This document shows, one piece after another, positions 39,796-48,119 of a DNA stretch of 50,165 nucleotides. The notes under the pieces are model-generated. The model saw only the letters and a list, made by a program, of their open reading frames with translations, searched no databases and was not told the origin of the DNA. Origin of the DNA: an uncultured Erwinia sp. (GTDB taxonomy: Bacteria; Pseudomonadota; Gammaproteobacteria; Enterobacterales; Enterobacteriaceae); the NCBI GenBank assembly GCA_946221915.1, contig CAMIKG010000034.1, positions 1 to 50,165 on the forward strand, read 5' to 3'. Numbering within the stretch: position 1 is the stretch's first letter; the number at the start of each line of letters is the position of its first letter. Position numbers and translations under genes: made by a program.

Positions 39796-41388
39796 TTAAC
39801 TGACGGAAGCTAAACCATGAGGCTCCTGAGCCAGCATAACGCGGTTGCGTCCGGCATTCTTCGCCTTATAGAGCGCGTCGTCAGCGAGTTTAAACACCTC
39901 TTCCATACTCCTGTGATCGGGTTGCCACAACGCGACGCCGAGTGAAACCGACACATTACCCACCGGGTGAATCTCCAGCTGGAAGATGTGCTGACGAACC
40001 CGCTCCGCAATCATCATCGCCGTCTCGCTGTCAGCACCCGGCAAAATCATTAAAAACTCTTCGCCGCCATTACGGCATACCACGTCAGTCTGGCGCGAAT
40101 GCTGCTCCAGTTCCCGGGCAACGCGAATAATCACGGTATCACCCACATCATGACCAAAGGTGTCATTTACGCGTTTGAAGTGGTCAATATCCAGCGCCAG
40201 CAGCGCGTACGGCTGGCGCGTGGTGAGGAAATATTCCAGCACCGCGCTGAGGCCACGACGGTTCAGCAAATGGGTCAGGGGATCAGTCTGAACTTCAAAT
40301 TTAAGACGGCCGATTTTGTCCTGCAGTAAACCGATGCCTGCCAGCAGTGCGCGTTTGATTTGCGCCGCCTCGTAATACCATGAACGAATGCCGTTGATTT
40401 CTTTCGAGACGCCCTGCGCATCCATCTGGCTGGCTTTGCGCGCCAGTTGCCACAGCGGCAGCGCAATCAGGCGCGCCAGAATCCAGGCGGCGATCAGGGT
40501 TAACAGCGCGAACGGCACTGAATTGGTTAACACCTGCAGCAACAGGCTGTTCAGCGGCTCCAGCGTTGTCCGTGTCGGTTTTAGCGCCACGATCATCCAG
40601 TCAGATGCAGGCACGATGGCGTAGCCCGCCAGCATTTCTTCCTCACCTGGTCTCGACACTTCGAGATAGCCATTACTGTTTTTCTGCTTCTCTTCCTCAC
40701 TGAGCAGCGCCACGATCGGCTTGCCAATCAGCTTGCTGTTCTGGTGATACAGCACCTGATTCTGCCTGTCCACTACATACAGGGTTGAGCCATCTCGGTA
40801 GTACTGCTCGCCCAGCAGCTCGTTAAGAATACTTTTCTTTTTCAGGTAGATGGAGCCGCCGACATAGCCCAGGTAGACGCCATTTTTCGACCACACCGGA
40901 TACGAGACAAACACCACCAGGTTATTGGAGGCTGACACGCTTGGCAGGCTGATGATCGGCTTACGTTCACTCAGTGCCTGGCGTGCAAGCTCGGTTTTCA
41001 GGTGCATGCCTTTCAGCATCAGCGATTCCGGTGAGATAGAACGCACCCAGCCATCAGCATCAACAATCACCACCGAGTTAAAACTGGAAGTTTGCTCACG
41101 CAGCCGATCCACCTCTTCCTGCAGCACCTTATCATCGCCCATGCCGCTGCTGAGACGTTTCGCGCTGTACGCCAGCTGAGATTGCGCCAGCTGGAAGAAA
41201 ATTTCCGTGGTGGACGCCAGTTTTGTCGCGTACACCCGGTTCGCTTCCAGCGTGTTATTAATCAGCTGTTCACGCTGAACGCGCCATGTTGCATAAAGAG
41301 AATTGGCCAGAGTAATCACAATACTGGCAATCGCCAGCAGGGTGATCAGGGTGCGTAAGTCCGTCTTTGGCCGTAGTAGCCTCAGCAT
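39796..41388 (-). CDS. Membrane diguanylate cyclase with periplasmic Cache sensor
   Basis: Makes cyclic di-GMP from two GTP. 530 residues: membrane segment about 15-35, a periplasmic domain of roughly 240 residues with the dCache signature (SSFNSVVIVDADGWVRSISPE; VVFVSYPVWSKNGVYLGYVGGSIYLKK; DRQNQVLYHQNSKLIGKPIV), a second span (about 283-305), a short linker and a GGDEF domain. The active site is GGEEF at about 441-445 and the inhibitory RxxD site (RQTD) lies five residues before it, so product feedback is predicted. No EAL domain. It lies between perM and a DsrE-family gene, an accessory position compared with E. coli. The ligand cannot be read. Confidence 0.9.
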   Translation of the reverse strand: MLRLLRPKTDLRTLITLLAIASIVITLANSLYATWRVQREQLINNTLEANRVYATKLASTTEIFFQLAQSQLAYSAKRLSSGMGDDKVLQEEVDRLREQTSSFNSVVIVDADGWVRSISPESLMLKGMHLKTELARQALSERKPIISLPSVSASNNLVVFVSYPVWSKNGVYLGYVGGSIYLKKKSILNELLGEQYYRDGSTLYVVDRQNQVLYHQNSKLIGKPIVALLSEEEKQKNSNGYLEVSRPGEEEMLAGYAIVPASDWMIVALKPTRTTLEPLNSLLLQVLTNSVPFALLTLIAAWILARLIALPLWQLARKASQMDAQGVSKEINGIRSWYYEAAQIKRALLAGIGLLQDKIGRLKFEVQTDPLTHLLNRRGLSAVLEYFLTTRQPYALLALDIDHFKRVNDTFGHDVGDTVIIRVARELEQHSRQTDVVCRNGGEEFLMILPGADSETAMMIAERVRQHIFQLEIHPVGNVSVSLGVALWQPDHRSMEEVFKLADDALYKAKNAGRNRVMLAQEPHGLASVS

Positions 41389-41605
41389 AGACTTACCTCG
41401 ATTTTGCTAAACATTTTTTGGCGCCTGATTGTAATTTTTTATGCGCAATTTGCACTGTGCGGTGTATGCCCTGGTGAAGCACTGCGCAATTGTATTCCGC
41501 CGGTGGCCTGCACTGCAAACGCCTTCGCCGTGCGGGCAGAATATTTATGTATTTATTTCAGCAGGCTGGATAAATGGCATCAAAAATATTGGCGTCTGGC
41601 ACAAG
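41389..41605. other. Intergenic stretch between DsrE-family gene and cyclase gene
   Basis: About 217 bases, partly covered by meaningless short ORFs. Contains the cyclase upstream region; I see no terminator or operator. Confidence 0.4.
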
Positions 41606-42208
41606 TCACAGCGGTAAAAATGCGTATCCCTGATTCTGTAAGGTCGCCACGGTGGTGCCGCTGGAAAGGGTGTGAACCACGGATTTATCAATCCAGTCTT
41701 GTTGCAGATGATGGAAAGCTACCGACTGATCGCACACTGAAATTTCCACGCCCGCCTGGCGCAGCTCAGCAATTAATTTCAGATTGGGATTATCAACCCC
41801 ATATATCTTGTGGTACTGCTCATTATTGAGCACGGCAGGCACTGCATCGCTGTTAACGGAGACAACAAATTTCAATTTGTCCAGCGGCACACCTGCGGCA
41901 ACATATAAATTGGTTACGCGCGCCACCCGCTCCAGACCCAGATTGGGCGCGGTCATCTCGCCTTCGCTTTTGTTAATCTGGAACACCACTTTATTACTGA
42001 GCTGACTGTCTGGCTTAAATGCAGTGACATCGAAATAATGCATCTTGCCATATCCTGCAATCGCGGGCGTGCTCCAGAAATCCACCGGTTCATTGTCATC
42101 GGAAAAATAGTGACGTACTTTACCCGCTATTTTCGACGCATCAGTAATATTGCCGCCAATGAAACCGGCCACGATTGCAATAACAATATAAGTAACAACA
42201 GGACGCAT
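41606..42208 (-). CDS. DsrE-family exported protein
   Basis: A 200-residue protein with an N-terminal membrane segment or signal (MRPVVTYIVIAIVAGFIGG) and a DsrE-like alpha/beta domain from about residue 70: KVVFQINKSEG...VARVTNLYVAAGV, KFVVSVNSDAVPAVLNNEQY, LIAELRQAGVEISVCDQSVAFHHL. DsrE domains sometimes bind sulfane sulfur at a cysteine; here the cysteine in EISVCDQSV sits at the position typical for it. Exported versions of this family in proteobacteria have unknown function. It is isolated from other genes; the partner and role cannot be inferred. Confidence 0.75.
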   Translation of the reverse strand: MRPVVTYIVIAIVAGFIGGNITDASKIAGKVRHYFSDDNEPVDFWSTPAIAGYGKMHYFDVTAFKPDSQLSNKVVFQINKSEGEMTAPNLGLERVARVTNLYVAAGVPLDKLKFVVSVNSDAVPAVLNNEQYHKIYGVDNPNLKLIAELRQAGVEISVCDQSVAFHHLQQDWIDKSVVHTLSSGTTVATLQNQGYAFLPL

Positions 42209-42739
42209 AGCGTTCTCTCCGGCATGCTATCAAGGAATAGTACGTTATCTATATCACAGTCTGCATGCGCACAACGCCCTTGCTGCCTGCATTGCATCGC
42301 GAAAGCGTTTTATTATTTGTTTATTAGCCAGTAATTGCATCAGTTTATTTTAAGTGACAATACACAGCCAATGTCGTTTCATTTCTTAGTTAGCCATAAA
42401 TAAAAATAAAAAAAGAACCAGTGAAAACAGTAAAGAAACATCATCACCAGTGACGCCTTAAACATCACGCAAAAAAATCAAATTATTCACTGGCACGCAA
42501 ATAACACGCTAAAAAAAACACGGCAAGAGTTCCTCCTGCTATGTCGACATTGAATTATGTAATATCCTTGTACAAATTCGCACAATAAACGTCGCTGGTT
42601 AGCGCTATTTTTCGGAAATTAGCCACGCCATTTCTTTCTCTGTGCGCACTGGTTACACTGTATGAATGGGTAATAAACGCCTCAGAACGTTTTCGGCTGT
42701 GGCCTGTCAAACTGTGATGCTTTGTTATGGGACTGAAGT
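42209..42739. other. A+T-rich intergenic region upstream of bepA
   Basis: 531 bp of mostly A+T-rich sequence with no ORF of recognisable product on either strand. It must contain the promoters of the DsrE-family gene (left) and of bepA (right). No convincing repeat or operator seen. Confidence 0.5.
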
Positions 42740-44209
42740 ATGTTCAACCAGTTGAAGAAAAGTCTTGCCGCTTCATTGATTGCCACACTGCTGGCAGGCA
42801 GCCCCCTCCCTTCCCGGGCTGATGATATCGCCAACTCGCTGCCGGATATTGGCACCACGGCGGGCGGTACTTTGTCAATTAACCAGGAACTGCAGATGGG
42901 CGACTTCTATGTGCGCCAGCTGCGCGCCAGTGCGCCACTGATTAACGATCCGCTGCTGAATGACTATATTAACCAACTGGGCCAGCGACTGGTCAGCCAG
43001 GCTGATTCCGTGCGCACGCCGTTTCATTTCTTTTTAATCCGCAATGACGAAATCAACGCCTTTGCGTTCTTCGGCGGCAACGTCGTCCTGCACTCTGCCC
43101 TGTTCCGCTATGCCGATAATGAAAGCCAGCTGGCCTCGGTGATGGCGCATGAAATCTCCCACGTCACCCAGCGCCACCTGGCGCGCGCTATGGAGGAACA
43201 GCAGCGCAGCGCACCACTCACATGGGTAGGCGCATTAGGCTCGATTCTGCTGGCGATGGCCAACCCGCAGGCGGGAATGGCGGCGCTGACCGGCACACTG
43301 GCGGGCACCCAGCAGGGGGTGATCAGTTTTACCCAAAATAACGAGCAGGAAGCGGACCGTATTGGCATTCAGGTACTGCAGCGTGCGGGATTCGATCCAC
43401 AGGCAATGCCCAACTTTCTGCAAAAACTGGCGGACCAGTCGCGCTTCGCCTCCAAACCGCCGGAAATTTTGCTGACCCACCCGCTGCCTGACAGCCGCCT
43501 GGCCGATGCACGCAACCGCGCTAACCAGATGCGTCCGGTGGTGGTGCAGTCTTCGCAGGATTTCTATATGGCGAAGGTACGCGCCCTCGGTATGTACGCC
43601 ACCGGGCGTAACCAGCTCAGTGACGACATGCTCGACAGCTGGGCGAAAGGCAATACCCGTGAACAACAGGCGGCGCAATACGGCAAGGCGATTCAGTTCC
43701 TTGAAGCGAAAAGCTACGCCAATGCACAGAAGATTATCGCCCCGCTGCTGGCGAAACAGCCGGACAACGTCTGGTATCTGGATATCATGACGGATATCGA
43801 TTTAGGGCTAAACCAGGCACCACAGGCGATTAAGCGCCTGACGGCGCTGCATGGCGCGATCGCCACCAATCCGGTGCTGCAGCTGAACCTGGCGAACGCC
43901 TATGTCGAAGGCAAACAGCCCGCCAATGCCAGCCGCATTCTCAACCGTTACACCTTCTCTCACCCTGATGATGCCAATGGCTGGGATTTGCTGGCCGCGG
44001 CATCTGCCGGCCAGGGGCTGCGTGATGAAGAGCTATCCGCGCGAGCGGAAGGTCTGGCGCTGAGCGGACAGCTGGAACAGGCAATCCGCACCCTGAGCAG
44101 CGCCAGCGCGCAGGTACCGCTGGGCAGTTTAAAACAGGCGCGTTATGACGCGCGCATCGATCAGCTGCGTCAGCTGCAGAAGCGCTTCCGTCAGTACACA
44201 AAATCATAA
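42740..44209 (+). CDS. bepA: Periplasmic metalloprotease/chaperone BepA
   Basis: Quality control of outer-membrane proteins, especially LptD assembly. 489 residues (E. coli 487). Signal peptide to about 27 (MFNQLKKSLAASLIATLLAGSPLPSRA), M48 zinc-protease domain with AHEISHVTQRH (about 135-145) and a further NEQEADRIG zinc ligand, then a C-terminal TPR domain (about 300-489). The order bepA-yfgD-hda is as in E. coli. Confidence 0.95.
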   Translation: MFNQLKKSLAASLIATLLAGSPLPSRADDIANSLPDIGTTAGGTLSINQELQMGDFYVRQLRASAPLINDPLLNDYINQLGQRLVSQADSVRTPFHFFLIRNDEINAFAFFGGNVVLHSALFRYADNESQLASVMAHEISHVTQRHLARAMEEQQRSAPLTWVGALGSILLAMANPQAGMAALTGTLAGTQQGVISFTQNNEQEADRIGIQVLQRAGFDPQAMPNFLQKLADQSRFASKPPEILLTHPLPDSRLADARNRANQMRPVVVQSSQDFYMAKVRALGMYATGRNQLSDDMLDSWAKGNTREQQAAQYGKAIQFLEAKSYANAQKIIAPLLAKQPDNVWYLDIMTDIDLGLNQAPQAIKRLTALHGAIATNPVLQLNLANAYVEGKQPANASRILNRYTFSHPDDANGWDLLAAASAGQGLRDEELSARAEGLALSGQLEQAIRTLSSASAQVPLGSLKQARYDARIDQLRQLQKRFRQYTKS

Positions 44210-44217
44210 GGAAAAAC

Positions 44218-44568
44218 ATGATGGTGACGATTTATCACAATCCGCGCTGCTCCAAAAGCCGGGAAACGCTGCAACTGCTGCAGGAGCGCGGTATTACGCC
44301 GGAAGTGGTGCTGTATCTTGATACGCCACCGGACAGCGCCACGCTGCAAACCCTGTTACAGCAGTTGGGTATGCACAGCGCGCGTGAACTGATGCGCAGC
44401 AAAGAGGAGCTGTATAAAACGCTGCAGCTGGCCGACAACTCACTGAGCGAAGAACAGCTGCTGCAGGCGCTGGCGGACAACCCGAAACTGATTGAACGGC
44501 CGATTGTGGTGGCTAATGGCCAGGCGCGGCTTGGCCGCCCGCCGGAGCAGGTGCTGGAGATTCTCTAA
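44218..44568 (+). CDS. yfgD: ArsC-family reductase-like protein YfgD
   Basis: 116-residue ArsC-fold protein with VTIYHNPRCSKSRETLQLL at the start, so a catalytic-type cysteine in NPRCSKSR, and AQ-type ArsC end RPIVVANGQARLGRPPEQVLEIL. Relatives reduce arsenate with glutaredoxin in some cases; E. coli YfgD has no proven role. Starts 8 bp after bepA, probably cotranscribed. The second of two ArsC-fold genes in this window (the other is yffB). Confidence 0.92.
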   Translation: MMVTIYHNPRCSKSRETLQLLQERGITPEVVLYLDTPPDSATLQTLLQQLGMHSARELMRSKEELYKTLQLADNSLSEEQLLQALADNPKLIERPIVVANGQARLGRPPEQVLEIL

Positions 44569-44578
44569 TCGGGTTTAT

Positions 44579-44601
44579 TTTCCCGCCGGCAAGGCGGGAA
44601 A
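44579..44601. terminator. Terminator between yfgD and hda
   Basis: TTTCCCGCC and GGCGGGAAA pair as a 9-bp stem around a 5-base loop, between convergent genes. A T/A-rich flank occurs on the yfgD side, so it works best on the minus strand, for hda. Confidence 0.75.
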
Positions 44602-44605
44602 CGGC

Positions 44606-45307
44606 TCAAAGATCCAGCGTCTCTTTAACGAAAGGAATGGTCAGCTTGCGCTGCGCGCGGATAGAAGCGCTGTCCAGCTTATCCAGCGTGACAAACAGCG
44701 TACGCATCTCGCGATCCAGCCGTTTCAGCAGGAAACGGCCAACATCTTCCGGTAACTCAAAACCACGCAGCTTCGCGCGCAGCTGCATCGCCTGCAATTT
44801 GTCTTCATCCGACAGCGGCTGTAATTTGTAAATTTGCCCCCAGTCAAGACGCGACGCCAGATCCGCCAGCTTCAGGTTCAGCTGGCGCGGTGGGCGATCG
44901 CCGGTGATCAACAGACGCGTCCTGCCGGTTTCCAGAATGCGGTTATAGAGATCGAAGATCGCCATTTCCCATGGTTCGTCACCGGCAATACATTCAATAT
45001 TATCAATGCAGATCAGCGCCAGTTGCTCCATGCCATCCAGCACTTCCGGAACAAACCAGGTGCGTTTATCGAGCGGCACATAGCCGACGGCTTCACCGCG
45101 TGCAGAAAGCTCGGCGCATGCGGCATGCAGCAGATGGCTGCGCCCGCCGCCTTCACGCGACCAGAAATAGAGATAACTGCCATGTTCCTGATGCAATGCG
45201 CCCTTGAGAGCAGCCAGAAGCGACGGATTTTCCCCCGGCCAGAAACTGGCGAAAGTTTCGTCGTCGGGCAAATAGAGTGGCAATGAAAGCTGTGCCGGTG
45301 TGTTCAG
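44606..45307 (-). CDS. hda: DnaA regulatory inactivator Hda
   Basis: With DNA-bound sliding clamp promotes DnaA-ATP hydrolysis. 233 residues from the CTG, equal to E. coli. The clamp-binding QLSLPLY is at 6-12 and the AAA+ domain includes GRSHLLHA, LALICIDNIECIAGD (Walker B-like), ITGDRPPRQL and the conserved GFELPEDVGRFLLKRLDREMR. The start is unusual: GAGGTG CTT CTG AAC. The GTG overlaps the ribosome site GAGG, while the CTG is five bases past it. E. coli Hda is reported to start at CTG, so this is chosen; a GTG start would add two residues. Confidence 0.92.
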   Translation of the reverse strand: MNTPAQLSLPLYLPDDETFASFWPGENPSLLAALKGALHQEHGSYLYFWSREGGGRSHLLHAACAELSARGEAVGYVPLDKRTWFVPEVLDGMEQLALICIDNIECIAGDEPWEMAIFDLYNRILETGRTRLLITGDRPPRQLNLKLADLASRLDWGQIYKLQPLSDEDKLQAMQLRAKLRGFELPEDVGRFLLKRLDREMRTLFVTLDKLDSASIRAQRKLTIPFVKETLDL

Positions 45308-45418
45308 AAGCACCTCAAGTGAGAACAGGCAGAAAACAACAGCAAAAGTTTATCACAACTTCTGCCGTGAAACGAAACGGGCCGCGATTGCTCCCCGAGT
45401 GACGGCTGACGGCCCAAG
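45308..45418. other. Upstream region of hda
   Basis: Contains the presumed hda promoter; no gene. It adjoins the start of the tandem array at 45419. Confidence 0.4.
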
Positions 45419-45619
45419 AAACCAGACAGCAACACATAAACTCAAAGCACACTGCTCATGAAATCAGGCAGCAACTCACAAACCCAAAGCACACTGCTCA
45501 TGAAATCAGGCAGCAACTCACAAACCCAAAGCACACTGCTCATGAAATCAGGCAGCAACTCACAAACCCAAAGCACACTACTCATGAAACCAGACAGCAA
45601 CGCATAAACCCAAAGCACA
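45419..45619. repeat. Tandem array of 42-bp units
   Basis: CAAAGCACA recurs at 45443, 45485, 45527, 45569 and 45611, exactly 42 bases apart. The unit contains CTCATGAAATCAGGCAGC and AACTCACAAACC. The middle three units are nearly identical; the outer ones are diverged. Because 42 is divisible by three, an ORF is kept open on the minus strand, but it is simply a repeated 14-residue string. The last unit runs directly into the palindromic element (copy B). Confidence 0.9.
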
Positions 45620-45724
45620 GGGAACACGGTCAGCGGAGCAAAGCGTCCCGCGCCAGGGACGGCGCGGGCCGAGCGGCCATGGATGGCAGCTTTTGCGTCT
45701 TTGCGGAGCTGACCGTGTTCCCTG
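45618..45724. repeat. Palindromic intergenic element with 17-bp inverted ends, copy B
   Basis: CAGGGAACACGGTCAGC and GCTGACCGTGTTCCCTG are a perfect 17-bp inverted pair. The interior AAAGCGTCCCGCGCC and GGACGGCGCGGGCCGAGCG is nearly identical to copy A at 2953-3057, in the same orientation. No reading frame with recognisable homology is present. Confidence 0.8.
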
Positions 45725-45907
45725 AGCAGGCACAAGACTAAAAGCGACTTCGCTTAACTGCCACAAAGCGAACAGCGACTTCCCCTGTGCCTGCACTAAA
45801 CTAAAAGCGATATCCTCAGGCAACGCGAGGCATCACCGCAAACACGTCCTGCACAACCTGAAGTCACTTAACCATCACAATGGGCAGCGACCACTGCCAT
45901 CAGTGCG

Positions 45908-47188
45908 TCAACGCGTTTCTTCATCCGCGTCCAGCACCACCTCTTCCGGACGCAGCAGGCTGATCGCTTTAAAGATCAGGCTCAAACCCACACCGACAAT
46001 CGTCGCCAGCGCCATCCCTTTCAGCTCGGCCGCCCCGATATGCACCTTCGCACCGCTCACGCCGATAATCAGAATCACAGACGTCAGAATCAGGTTTTGC
46101 GCCTTGTTGTAATCGACTTTCGACTCAATCAGCACACGAATACCGGAAGCACCGATCACCCCGTACAGCAACAGCGAAACACCGCCCATCACCGGCACCG
46201 GAATCGCCTGAATGGCCGCCGCCAGCTTACCAACACAGGAAAGCAGAATCGCCAGAATCGCCGCGCCACCGATCACCCAGGTGCTGTAAACACGGGTAAT
46301 CGCCATCACGCCGATATTTTCACCGTAAGTGGTATTTGGCGTTGAACCAAAGAAACCCGAGAACATCGTGGAAAGACCGTTGGCAAACATCGAACGGTGC
46401 AGGCCGGGTTCTTTCAGCAAATCTTTCTTCACGATATTGGCGGTCACCACCAGATGACCAACATGCTCGGCAATGACTACCAGCGCGGCGGGCAGAATAG
46501 TGAACATCGCATACCACTCGAAACGCGGAGTATAGAACGTTGGCAGCGCAAACCACGGCGCATTGCTCACCGGCGTCCAGTCAACAATCCCCAGCGAAAA
46601 CGACAGTGCATAACCCACCAGCACACCAATCAGAATCGGGATAATCGCCATAAAACCGCGGAACATCACCGAACCAAACACCGTCACGCCCAGCGTCACC
46701 AGCGAAATCAGAATGGTTTTGCTGTCCACGGATGCGCCATCCGCCGGCAACAGACCAGCCATATTGGCGGCAACGCCCGCCAGCTCCAGACCAATCACCG
46801 CCACAATAGCGCCCATCGCCGCAGGCGGGAACATCACATCCAGCCAGCCGGTTCCGGCTTTCTTCACAATCAGCGCCACAACACAGAACAGCGCGCCGCA
46901 CATAATAAAACCGCCCAGCGCCACTTCATAACCCAGCGGCAACAGCAACAGCACCGGCGAAATAAACGCGAAACTGGAACCGAGATACGCCGGGATTTTG
47001 CCTTTACAGATAAACAGATACAGCAGCGTACCAATGCCGTTAAACAGCAGCACCGTGGCCGGATTAATATGGAACAGAATCGGCACCAGCACCGTGGCGC
47101 CAAACATGGCGAACAGATGCTGGAAGCTGAGTGGAATGGTTTGCAGCAGCGGTGGCCGCTCGCTGACACCAATAGCGCGACGCGTCAT
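45908..47188 (-). CDS. uraA: Uracil permease
   Basis: Proton:uracil symporter of the NAT/NCS2 family, inner membrane, about 14 segments, 426 residues (E. coli 429). Features: PLSFQHLFAMFGATVLVPILF, family motif GSSFAFISPV, a VIAEHVGHLVVTANIV segment (Glu/His for substrate), and a NTTYGENIGVMAITRV loop. Downstream of upp on the same strand, past a terminator-like hairpin; the E. coli order is the same. Confidence 0.95.
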   Translation of the reverse strand: MTRRAIGVSERPPLLQTIPLSFQHLFAMFGATVLVPILFHINPATVLLFNGIGTLLYLFICKGKIPAYLGSSFAFISPVLLLLPLGYEVALGGFIMCGALFCVVALIVKKAGTGWLDVMFPPAAMGAIVAVIGLELAGVAANMAGLLPADGASVDSKTILISLVTLGVTVFGSVMFRGFMAIIPILIGVLVGYALSFSLGIVDWTPVSNAPWFALPTFYTPRFEWYAMFTILPAALVVIAEHVGHLVVTANIVKKDLLKEPGLHRSMFANGLSTMFSGFFGSTPNTTYGENIGVMAITRVYSTWVIGGAAILAILLSCVGKLAAAIQAIPVPVMGGVSLLLYGVIGASGIRVLIESKVDYNKAQNLILTSVILIIGVSGAKVHIGAAELKGMALATIVGVGLSLIFKAISLLRPEEVVLDADEETR

Positions 47189-47223
47189 AGTTTCCCCTTT
47201 GAGATGTTTTTTTTGCTAAAAAA

Positions 47224-47245
47224 AAGCCGACTCTGCGGTCGGCTT
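47224..47245 (-). terminator. Hairpin between upp and uraA
   Basis: AAGCCGAC and GTCGGCTT pair around a 6-base loop, 6 bases after the upp stop. On the minus strand it is followed by TTTTTTTAGC. It could attenuate uraA expression. Confidence 0.8.
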
Positions 47246-47250
47246 ATCAA

Positions 47251-47877
47251 TTATTTTGTACCAAAAATCTTGTCGCCGGCGTCGCCGAGGCCAGGAATAA
47301 TGTATCCCTTCTCATTCAGGCCCTTATCAACAGACGCGGTATAGAGTTCAACATCCGGGTGCGCTTTTTCCAGCGCCTTGATACCTTCCGGCGCAGCAAC
47401 CAGCACCAGCACTTTAATGCTGTGGCAGCCCGCTTTCTTCAGCAGATCGATAGTAGCGATCATCGAACCACCGGTCGCCAGCATAGGATCGACCACCAGC
47501 GCCATACGCTCTTCAATATTGGAAACCAGTTTCTGGAAATAAGGCACCGGCTCCAGCGTCTCTTCATCACGGTAGACGCCCACCACGCTGATACGCGCAC
47601 TTGGCACGTGTTCCAGCACCCCTTCCATCATGCCGAGACCCGCACGCAGGATCGGCACCACAGTAATTTTCTTACCCTTGATCTGCTCGATCTCCACCGG
47701 GCCATTCCAGCCTTCGATGGTAACCTTTTCCGTTTCCAGATCGGCGGTCGCTTCATAAGTCAGCAAACTTCCCACTTCCGACGCCAGCTCGCGAAAACGC
47801 TTAGTGCTGACATCATGCTCACGCATCAGGCCCAGTTTATGTTTGACGAGCGGGTGTTTGACTTCCACGATCTTCAT
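47251..47877 (-). CDS. upp: Uracil phosphoribosyltransferase
   Basis: Salvages uracil to UMP with PRPP; 208 residues, E. coli length. MKIVEVKHPLVKHKLGLMREHDVSTKRFRELASEVG at the start; PRPP-binding motif VVDPMLATGGSMIATIDLLKKAG (about 128-150); uracil-binding GYIIPGLGDAGDKIFGTK at the C terminus. Divergent from purM over a 242-bp region. Confidence 0.97.
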   Translation of the reverse strand: MKIVEVKHPLVKHKLGLMREHDVSTKRFRELASEVGSLLTYEATADLETEKVTIEGWNGPVEIEQIKGKKITVVPILRAGLGMMEGVLEHVPSARISVVGVYRDEETLEPVPYFQKLVSNIEERMALVVDPMLATGGSMIATIDLLKKAGCHSIKVLVLVAAPEGIKALEKAHPDVELYTASVDKGLNEKGYIIPGLGDAGDKIFGTK

Positions 47878-48119
47878 TTGTAGTTCTCCCGGAGTGGTTA
47901 GCGGCCAAAAAAAATCGCGGGATTATACCGCTTTTTTTTCAGCGCGCCATATGACTTAGGGCAATTCAGCGTAATTCTCACCACCACCGCTAAGGATTGT
48001 CTAAAATCAGACGATACGCAATCTCCGCTAAGATGAGACTCGCAAACGTTTGCCTGCACTGATAGAATTGCCGCGCTTTATTTTCAAACCACCAACCGCA
48101 ACCGCGTGGGGATTTCGCA
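47878..48119. promoter_or_regulatory. Divergent upp-purM control region with a PurR box
   Basis: The palindrome GCAAACGTTTGC (48042-48053, extended CGCAAACGTTTGCC) agrees with the PurR consensus ACGCAAACGTTTNCGT. It lies 67 bases before the purM start. A T-run/A-run stretch (47908-47945) near upp may belong to pyrimidine-sensitive start-site control, an inference. Confidence 0.8.

Noticed and set aside
45419..45619. 42-bp repeats as a CRISPR array
   Set aside because: The units are contiguous with no unique spacers, and there are no cas genes.
45442..45735. 97-codon frame in the 42-bp array
   Set aside because: Open only because the unit length is a multiple of three; the peptide is a repeated 14-residue string without a plausible ribosome site.
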